This document shows positions 56,958-64,000 of a stretch of 64,000 bases of DNA, piece after piece (the first letter of the stretch is position 1; each line of letters opens with the position of its first letter). The notes beneath the pieces were generated by a model, which saw only the letters and a list, made by a program, of their open reading frames with translations, was not told the origin of the DNA and searched no databases. A program made the position numbers and the translations under genes. The DNA comes from Gautieria morchelliformis (Eukaryota > Basidiomycota > Agaricomycetes > Gomphales > Gomphaceae), in assembly GCA_015179125.1 (NCBI GenBank), contig WHVA01000058.1:186001-250000 (forward strand). Direction: 5' to 3'.

Positions 56958-58540
56958 GGATGGGTCTCACTAACCCTGGCGAAGACCTTTCCGATGCGTC
57001 AGAAGAAAATGCATGGGCAGACGATGCGAGTCCCCAGGATACGACTCACCATTGTCCCCTGACCACATATCTTGGCATGCGATAGGCATGTCCATAACTA
57101 AAAAGAAGTGGGCTCATCAGAAGCCAGAGACAGAAGTCTACCCAGATAATATGTGTACCTTAGAGCATAACACATCGAAACCTAAGGACTTTCAGCAGCT
57201 AGTACCAAAATCAATTATAGTAGAATGCAACATATCTGGAAAAGCAGTCTGGGCCCTGCTCAACAGTGGATCCCTGTCTGACTTCATCTCTACAACGGTC
57301 GTAGATCAACTCAGGCTGCCGGTGCATCACCTGGCAAAGCCTATCCCATGCCAAATGGCCGCTTCAGGATCTAAAACTATGATCACAAGCTGCGTAGAAG
57401 CTGAATTCACCTACAAGAGCATTCATGAATGTTGTCGTTTCGATGTGATCAACCTAGAAAATCATGATATCATTCTAGGTACCCCTTTCTTGTGGCAACA
57501 CAAGATCCTCCTTGGATTTAACCCCTCCAAGGTAGTGATAGGTAGCGATGTGGCGGCTCCCATAAATGGTGCGGATGTCGCTAAAATCTCATTGATGGCC
57601 ACGGACTTTGTAGAAGATGAGCTAGAAAAGCTGCATGAGCAGCTCAGGCAAGAAGCGGCTGATCTCTGCACCCCTGCAGAAAACATGCCACTCCCGCCGC
57701 TAGGAGCAATTAATCATAAGATTCATATAATAGATGAATCAAAAATTTACTCGTACTGGCTGTCCAAATGTCCTGAAGCCATGAAGGATCAATGGCGTGC
57801 AAAAAGAGATAAATATCTCAAGACCGAACATTGGCAATACTGCATTGGCCACAACGCTATACCTATGATGATGGTTAGCAAGAAGCCTGCTGCTGATGGT
57901 TTTAGAATTAATATCAGATATATCAGAATAGATATATTCTGAATGCTCAGGGAGTGGGAATACTTCGTGCACCCCTGTGCACGATATATGCGTGAGCTGA
58001 CTAAGCTCTGTGGAGCAAGCGCATCACTGCTTGGTGTAGGTCACGTGACCGAGTCGAGGAGGAACTAGGTGATAACAGAGGAACAAGGGGTCCAAAGCGT
58101 TCGCTTTTGGAACAGTATAGTTCACTGTCGGTGACCTAGTATACTTATCAACGGAAAGCCTCTCCCTACCTAAGGGGCGGGCACGCAAACTTGTCCCGAA
58201 GTATGTCAGACCATACCGCATCACAAAGGAAGTAACGTCTAAAACAACATATCAGCTGGCTCTACCATCTGACTTACTCAGCCGTGGAATACACCCTGTC
58301 TTCCATGCGAGGCTCCTGCACGTTCACTTAGCAAATGGTGACTAACGTTTTCCCGGTCGATCAATCAATCAAGTAACTAGTTTAGACAATGCACCTGCTG
58401 AATTCCTTGTAAAGGCAATCCTGTCCCACTTCAGACAGGGTCGTACAGCTTGGTTCGAGATTGAATGGCAATCCGGGGACCGGACTTGGTTACACTATGG
58501 TGCCATGAAACATCTATCAGCACTAGAGGCATACCTGTAA
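56958..58540 (+). pseudogene. Internally deleted Gypsy element C: protease and integrase C-terminus
   Basis: The frame at 57013-57942 has a retropepsin-like region with WALLNSGSLSDFIS, FDVINLENHDIILGTPFLWQ and an RT leader (EKLHEQLRQEAADLC). The expected catalytic Asp of the D-S/T-G motif is Asn here (AAC). The frame stops at 57942 before any RT core; the next readable block (58135-58540) is already the integrase C-terminus (GRARKLVPKYVRPYRITKEV, GIHPVFHARLLHVHLANGD) followed by a chromodomain-like WFEIEWQSGDRTWLHYGAMK. RT, RNase H and the integrase core are deleted, and a TAA interrupts the last block. Confidence 0.7.
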
Positions 58541-58559
58541 AACAACGGTATTGATCAGA

Positions 58560-59139
58560 TTGATCATATGACGAGTGGTTCAGGAAGCCCACCCTCCGAC
58601 GTGCGAATGCAGGCCGATGTCCCTGAATCAATTGTAGCCTCTCTGACCGACCTGGTGGACCTACAAGCAAACATAATAGATACACACGGAGAATTGCATA
58701 TAAGCTCACCAAAGATGAGTCCAACCTCCCAACACACACCCCCTCCAGACAGATGCATTCTGCTGAAGAGGCCTTTACGTTGGGAGTCTACTATCAATAT
58801 CTATACAAGCTTACCGAGAATGCAAACTACTCTGCACCACACCCTGGCGATGCTCCCGATGGGTTTGAGGAATGGGCCACAAAGCATAAAAAGCCCCGGA
58901 ATGCTGAGGAAGCTAGAATTCACCTTCAGCGTCCTCCTGCCAAGGTCATGATCATGGACACTCACTGCAACATGCAGTTCCCAGCTGCTCACTTATCCAA
59001 TCCTCACCCAGGTGCACATGGCTCCTACACAGCAGGGAATCTTTACCCTGCCCATATCCCCTTAGTTACTGATTCCGCTCCATCACGCATCATTCATATA
59101 TTACCTTGCCCTGACCTCGGCCTCCTGACCTCGCCCTGA
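58560..59139 (+). other. Downstream frames of Gypsy element C, unassigned
   Basis: Overlapping frames include LTDLVDLQANIIDTHGEL and YQYLYKLTENANYSAPHPGD. They follow the integrase remnant directly and probably belong to the same element's 3' region. I recognise no domain. Confidence 0.4.
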
Positions 59140-60238
59140 CCTCCACTAATATGTTCGCCCCTGACTCGTACCCTCGCTCGTATATAACCCCCCTTGTATG
59201 CATTCCTACTCCTCAGTCTGAAAATCAACTATCGTATCCCTTCGATCCTTAGCTAGTTTCTAAGCCTCGCCTCTTAAGCCAAACCTCACCTCTTATTCGT
59301 TTGCCTCCGAAGTTGGGACTCGTGTGTAGGGTCGGTGCAGCACATAAGCTGAAGCCAAGTCCCTCTCCGACTTCCCCATCCAAACCTTGCCCCGTAACCT
59401 CAGACCTTACCTCGGGCTTCGCTCCTGACCTCGGTCAACCTTACGACGGATCGTATCGTAACATTGCCCTTATACCAATCTTGACACTTATCATTAACTT
59501 TGAGCAAAGTCATGGTAATTTATTACTATTTATATACAGTATATAAAATAACATAACAAAAGAACCCACATTGCAAGCAGAAGCTGTTGTTGAACAAAGT
59601 CAGGTAAACTTATTGATGTCTATTTTCAAAAAAAAGGTGAAAAATATACAGTACATATGGTAAAATACTTTTTTTCAGCAAAGTTCAGGGATTTTATTGA
59701 AATATATTTTCGAAAAAATCTCACAAAAATATAAAGCATACATATCTTAAAATACAACAAGAAAAGAAACACAAATGTCAATGGGATTGCATTGGATAGA
59801 AAAGAGAAACTTACCTACCAATAGAAAGACAGCCACTGCAAGAAAAGCCTGCCAAGACAGTAGGCAGACACCCAGCCACAGCAAGAGAAACCCAGCCACA
59901 GCAAGAGAAACCCAGGCATAGCAAGAGAAACCCAGCCAAGAGTAAGCCAGCCACCAGTACAGCAATAGAACACCAGAGAGGAATGACCGGCGACAGCTCT
60001 CCAGCATTGCTCTCTTTATACTGAGCGAAGCCCGTGCATGGACCACCCTCGTGTATGTGGTCGCAAGGGACGCAAATGGGTCATGTGACCAGCCATGCTG
60101 CCAGCGTCAACTTGTGGCTGCGCCGCTTGCTCACGATTGGACTGGTTAATGGCGCTGGCTCGCGATTGGTCGGCTGACTAAGCTGACCAATCATAGTGAC
60201 ACCCACAACTACCCTGACCTACACATTTAACTTTTTGA
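59140..60238. other. Possible Gypsy C 3' LTR, then AT-rich sequence
   Basis: 59150-59530 is rich in CCTGACCTCG-type repeats with a TATATAACCCC motif and looks like an LTR promoter region, but its ends are unclear. 59520-59760 is AT-rich with long A runs. No gene was found. Confidence 0.4.
59871..59950 (+). repeat. 20 bp minisatellite, about 3.5 copies
   Basis: The unit CCCAGCCACAGCAAGAGAAA repeats at 59871, 59891 and 59911 (one variant) and partially at 59931; a diverged copy precedes at about 59831. Confidence 0.85.
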
Positions 60239-60272
60239 CTAGGTGGATACCCATGCTTCGTGCGGGGGTGTA

Positions 60273-60360
60273 GGTCAAACACCTCGGTAAGGTCAAATGC
60301 ATCAGTAAGTCTAATGCATCGGTAAGTCTAACATATCAGTAAGGTCAAGTGCATTGGGGA
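60273..60360 (+). repeat. 17-18 bp minisatellite, five copies, just inside the Helitron terminus
   Basis: Units of the type GGTCAAATGCATCAGTAA start at 60273, 60291, 60309, 60326 and 60343, the last one degenerate. Confidence 0.85.
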
Positions 60361-60400
60361 AAATCAAAGTAATCAATTTGCATCAAGTAGATATCAGAAA

Positions 60401-61855
60401 TCAAGGAGCTCTAAGTAATACATCTTTATATACAATGTTGGTTATGTTCAAACCCTCCTCAAGCAAGACCTTCACTTTGTTCCAGCTTGTTCCCCTTGAC
60501 ACACCAACATACAACTGACCATGTCCAAACACTGGATATCTCAGGTCCAGCCCAACTGTACCCAAAGACTGTCCCTGAGACTTGTTGATGGTCATTGCAA
60601 ATGCCACACGCACTGGAAACTGCCTCCTCTGCAGCACAAATGGTAATTCTCCCTCTGATGGTGAAATAGTGATCCTGGGGATGAAAGCAGTATTTCCTGC
60701 ACATGGACCTGAGATGATCCTGACCTCCAACACTCTATTCCTCATCCTCACCAACTGCAACCTTGTCCCATTGCATAGTCCTTGCTTCTTATCCAAATTG
60801 CGCAACATCATTAGAGGCACTCCAGGCTTAACTTCCAAGTGAGCAGGAGGAAGACTGCCCATCTCTATGGAATTCAAATACTCCACAGGATACTGCTCTG
60901 CAAAGTCGGTTTCCTTGACAGAAGCTGCACAGTGGAAGACCTGAGCATCACCTGGAAACTGCCTCAACACCATGGAATTAATCTCATTGACCTCAGTATT
61001 TCTGGGACAGAGGATGGCCCGCTCCAAGAAATAATTGCCCTAGGCAGTGACTGCATTGCCAATGCCAAGGTATATTTCCTGGATCAGATCTGCAATTCCA
61101 GGGCCACAGACCATGTGAGGAGGGAGTGAGAAGGTATGATCCAGTGGGAGATCCTTTCCCTGGCCCACATTCTGCAACCATTCTGCAAACCTGGCTCTGT
61201 CAGGGTCATTTCTCACTCGCATGTTCTCTGTCAGATGGAGGACCTTGATATTTGGCCACAGATATGACTTCTGAAGGGTAGCTCCCACAATATCCTCCTT
61301 GGAACCTTTGGGGACAATTGGGAGAGTCTGCTGAAAGTCACCTCGAAAGGCAACTGTGATGCCACCATAGGGTCGGTCAGGCTGGTCAAGGAAATTCCTC
61401 AGTGTCCTGTCAATGGCCTCTATGGCATGGCGATGCTGCATTGCTGCCTCATCCCAAATAATGAGCCTGGCCAGTCTCAGCATATCAGCCTGGTCAGAGT
61501 TCTTTTTGATGGAGGAGAGAGAGCTCTCATGGACAGAAATTGAAATTCCAAGCATGCTGTGAGAGGTTGTACCATTAGTGAGGATAAGTGCAGCCATTGC
61601 AGATGAGGCTACAGCAAGCACAATGAGATTCTCCGCTCTACAGGAGTGGATTAGGGTGTTCCATGTGAATGATTTCCCAGCACCCCCTGAGCCAGTGATG
61701 AAAAATATTTGTCCATTAGGTTTCTCCTGAGCATCTATGTCCAGTGCCGACCGTAATATCTGGTCATGTGCAGACCTTTGCCCCTCATTCAGCTTAGGAA
61801 CCTCCTCATCAGCCTTCTGCCTCTCTTGAACAGGGTCATAGTCCCTCTGCCATTA
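60401..61855 (-). pseudogene. Helitron PIF1-like helicase domain with one nonsense codon
   Basis: Reading leftwards from 61855: QRSAHDQILRSALDID, Walker A FFITGSGGAGKSFTWNTL, Walker B LARLIIWDEAAMQHRH, GITVAFRGDFQQTLPIVPKG, LHLTENMRVRND, then after TAG at 61042-61040 the same frame continues with ERAILCPRNTEVNEINSMV, VRVAFAMTINKSQGQSLG and GHGQLYVGVSRGTSWNKVKV. These are the superfamily 1B helicase motifs of Helitron RepHel proteins. The stop is the only break seen in this domain, and no Rep nuclease (HUH) domain is present in the window. A cellular PIF1 gene is unlikely because of the Helitron terminus and the flanking repeats. Confidence 0.8.
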
Positions 61856-62530
61856 GTACAAAGTAGCAAACAAAATTAAAACCTGCATTGAACTACATAC
61901 AGTAAGCTAAGCTTGACATTGTTCCCCCCTCAGCACCCAAAATGTAAAATAAAAAATGTTTGTTTTATTTGGATTTTTTAGTTCTATGCCCTAGCTATGG
62001 TCCACATAGCCTCAGATATGAGATTTCAAGAGAATCAGAGTGATATCAAGCAAGATATTGTTGTTCGAGGTTTGTGCGCTAAAACAGAAGCAAATCTGAT
62101 GTGCACCTTAGGTACTGCAAATGGGTGTAATAACAGCATGGTTGTGTGGATTGTCGTAGGCTGCGTTGAAATTGAAATGCAAGTAAGTCATATTGGTCAC
62201 GGGGTCCCTGTCTCGGAGCTCATCATCAAGATTTGGATTGTAGTTTTGAAGATGCTGAGAGGTGCAAGTAGCTATTCCTTGGAGTCGGCAGGTCACCAGA
62301 TTCACACAGGCCTTATATGATAGTAAGTCGATGTGGCAGCCAAATACCTTTGCGATCTTTACTTACCTTTAACAGAACACTCTTAGCAGCCTCTCTCAAG
62401 GCCTTCACCATGTGAGCTTGTTCTGGCGTCAGTCTTGCATAGTCTTCCTCATATTCATCAGTCTCCACATCCATTGGTTCGTGTTCCTTCGCGTCCACTG
62501 TAAATATGATATTTACCCGCATTGCCCTTA

Positions 62531-62839
62531 AGGCAATGCGCGCTACTGGACTAGCTTAGCTAAGCACTGTACAGTTCTTGCATGGGAACCACATGGCGGT
62601 TCCCCAGATCTTACCTTATAACTGTCACTACGTAGCACACAGAATTACCACATCTTGGTCGAGTTCTGCTTGCCCTTGTGACACAAGGCTCTAAGATTCA
62701 CTATCTTACACCTTTTTTGAACTTCCTGCAGTTGTTCACTTGGCGAACAACTGAATTGTGGAAATCCGCACGATCTTGGAAAAGGTCACAGCGTCAATGG
62801 CTGTGGACCATCTAACATCATCCAGTAGACCCTCTACTG
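62531..62839. other. Unassigned sequence between the Helitron and the last gag
   Basis: About 310 bp. The 5' end of the Helitron or the leader of the gag element may lie here; neither could be fixed. Confidence 0.4.
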
Positions 62840-62854
62840 TTGACTGCGAGTGTG

Positions 62855-64000
62855 ATGATTCCACGCAGTCAAAGAAGGACACGAGCCTCTAGCTCACGGA
62901 CAACCCCCCAGGTGCAGCCTAGTGACACAACAGCTGACGCTACCCTGGACCAAGAGTCTAGGATGCCAGAAGACGGAGAGATCGTAGATCTCACCGCGCT
63001 CGTCCCCCCAATCGAGGACGAGCAAGGACCCGACCACGTGTCACCCAGTGTGGCCGAAGAGGGGACACTGATAGACAACAATCTGGCATCCCTGCCCCGC
63101 TCCCCCTGGCCCCAGGACAAGGGCAAGGGTAGAGATGTCTCACCGTCGTCCGATGATAGAGCCACAAGAGCAGGGCATGCTTCGATACGATCTCGAAGTA
63201 GAAACTCAGCCCGCCACTCACGAAGTCAAGCGACGACCGTCGTCCCTGACGGGGCACGACAACCCAAAAGACAAGTGCCCCACGATGATGGGCAAGCCTC
63301 GGAATACTCAAGCTCAAGTCGCAAAAGCTCGAGGAAACATGGCATCGATGACGAGACAGCGGACGCTATGGCCAAGTAGGTGCAAGATGCACTGCACTGA
63401 AACATGCTCACAGGCCATAAGCATGAGCATATAGCGTCGCAGATTGATGATATCCTGACGTCCCTCATGCAGTTCAGTAAGGAACTCCACCAAACAGAGG
63501 AGATCTGACAACGGGACATGGCATCGCTAGAGGACGTGCAAAAGGCACTTCACTCCTGCGAAGAGCCCATAGCGTCCATCAGGGGCGCACCCTGTAAGGT
63601 GGTGAGCGAGCAAGTCCACTCCACCGATGACCAATGACGACAGGAGCAAGACCAATGACACATACCGCTGCCGGTTGCCCCGGTCGAACAGGACGTGCGA
63701 TTCAGAAGTGAATCGCACGCGGAACCGGCTGCACCAACGAGCAGCTGCAAGACAATCCAACAGATCATCAGAGAACAGGTTGTCTCAGAGCCTGACTCTG
63801 AGACCACGATGGAGAGCCTAGAGCTTGAGGCTGCGCACTGGCAAAGGAAATAAGCCAGTGCAGCGTGTCACCACACATGGGGTCTCAAGCTGTTAGCGCA
63901 AAACGCTGCAGCTGCCGTGGCCCAAGGCCACACTGACCAGCAGCCTGACGAGCTGCTCACACGCGCTGTACAGGATGCACGACAAGCGTGTGCAGCCTAC
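62855..64000 (+). pseudogene. Retroelement gag-like frame decayed by stop codons, running off the window
   Basis: From ATG 62855 one frame can be followed to the window end with no indel but with stops at 63377 (TAG), then several TGA and a TAA near 63852. The readable protein is Ser/Arg-rich, then helical (IASQIDDILTSLMQFSKELH, RDMASLEDVQKALHSCEEP). Composition and position suggest the N-terminal gag of a Gypsy element. The class is inferred, not proven by a domain. Confidence 0.5.

Larger units (their letters stand above)
60239..62530 (-). mobile_element. Helitron, 3' part with helicase and terminus
   Basis: On the minus strand the helicase gene ends at about 60401. About 160 bp further the sequence reads CCGCACGAAGCATGGGTATC then CACCTAG followed by T. 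A GC-rich imperfect hairpin close upstream of CTRR, next to a T target base, is the Helitron 3' end. The 5' end was not located; minus-strand frames at 62305-62108 (YNPNLDDELRDRDPVTNM) and 62522-62322 (RLTPEQAHMVKALREAAKS) probably belong to its upstream coding region. Confidence 0.65.

Noticed and set aside
58024..58224. Minus-strand frame over the Gypsy C integrase tail
   Set aside because: The plus strand gives a clear integrase C-terminus; the minus frame is a shadow.
59871..60360. CRISPR-like array of short repeats
   Set aside because: The repeats are contiguous minisatellites without unique spacers, in a eukaryotic genome.

Overview
The window is nuclear DNA of a filamentous fungus, almost certainly an agaricomycete (mushroom-forming) basidiomycete. 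Genes are broken by many 45-65 bp GT-AG introns, tiny exons are common, and intergenic gaps are short. The gene set fits: a fused BIO3-BIO1 biotin enzyme, a secreted CAP/PR-1 protein with a glycosylation-rich linker, a fungal-type diaphanous formin and a GH5 exo-beta-1,3-glucanase relic. Chromovirus, Copia and Helitron elements fill the right end. All coding models below were spliced by eye from frame continuity and splice signals.

Left part (1-14.5 kb): a five-exon MAPEG glutathione S-transferase (MGST3-like), whose last exon and 3' end are triplicated into the tail of a convergent neighbour; two paralogous secreted M24 (creatinase/aminopeptidase P fold) metallopeptidases bracketing a 2-oxoglutarate/Fe(II) oxygenase; a secreted CAP protein; a low-complexity nuclear-type protein; and a frameshifted member of a dispersed basidiomycete family.

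Middle (15-40 kb) is a compact housekeeping block: eIF3f and TOM7 diverge from a 70 bp promoter; an RNF220-like RING E3 ligase; a GH5 relic; a large protein of unknown function built from tandemly duplicated 143-codon exons; the bifunctional biotin enzyme BIO3-BIO1 diverging from RPA2 across a 90 bp promoter that carries twin ACGCGT (MluI cell-cycle) boxes; the Pol I factor RRN3; and a large formin. These serve translation, mitochondrial import, replication, rRNA synthesis and actin assembly and do not form a single pathway.

Right part (about 41.6-64 kb) is a nested transposon graveyard. It holds a decayed chromodomain Gypsy element, LTR and gag fragments of other Gypsy families, a solo Copia LTR, an inverted chromovirus fragment, one intact and very young Copia element (5246 bp, LTRs differing at one base that I can see, 5 bp target duplication), an internally deleted Gypsy element, a Helitron with a PIF1-type helicase and a recognisable 3' terminus, and a gag decayed by stop codons. 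The stops in old copies are largely of the kind made by C-to-T change, suggesting RIP-like or methyl-cytosine decay.

The most unusual observations are: a Copia primer-binding site matching the initiator-tRNA anticodon stem-loop and containing the polyprotein start codon; a 109 bp tandem unit whose copy number explains LTR length; in-frame exon multiplication at 23-25 kb; and a conserved 7-nt micro-exon in the M24 pair.
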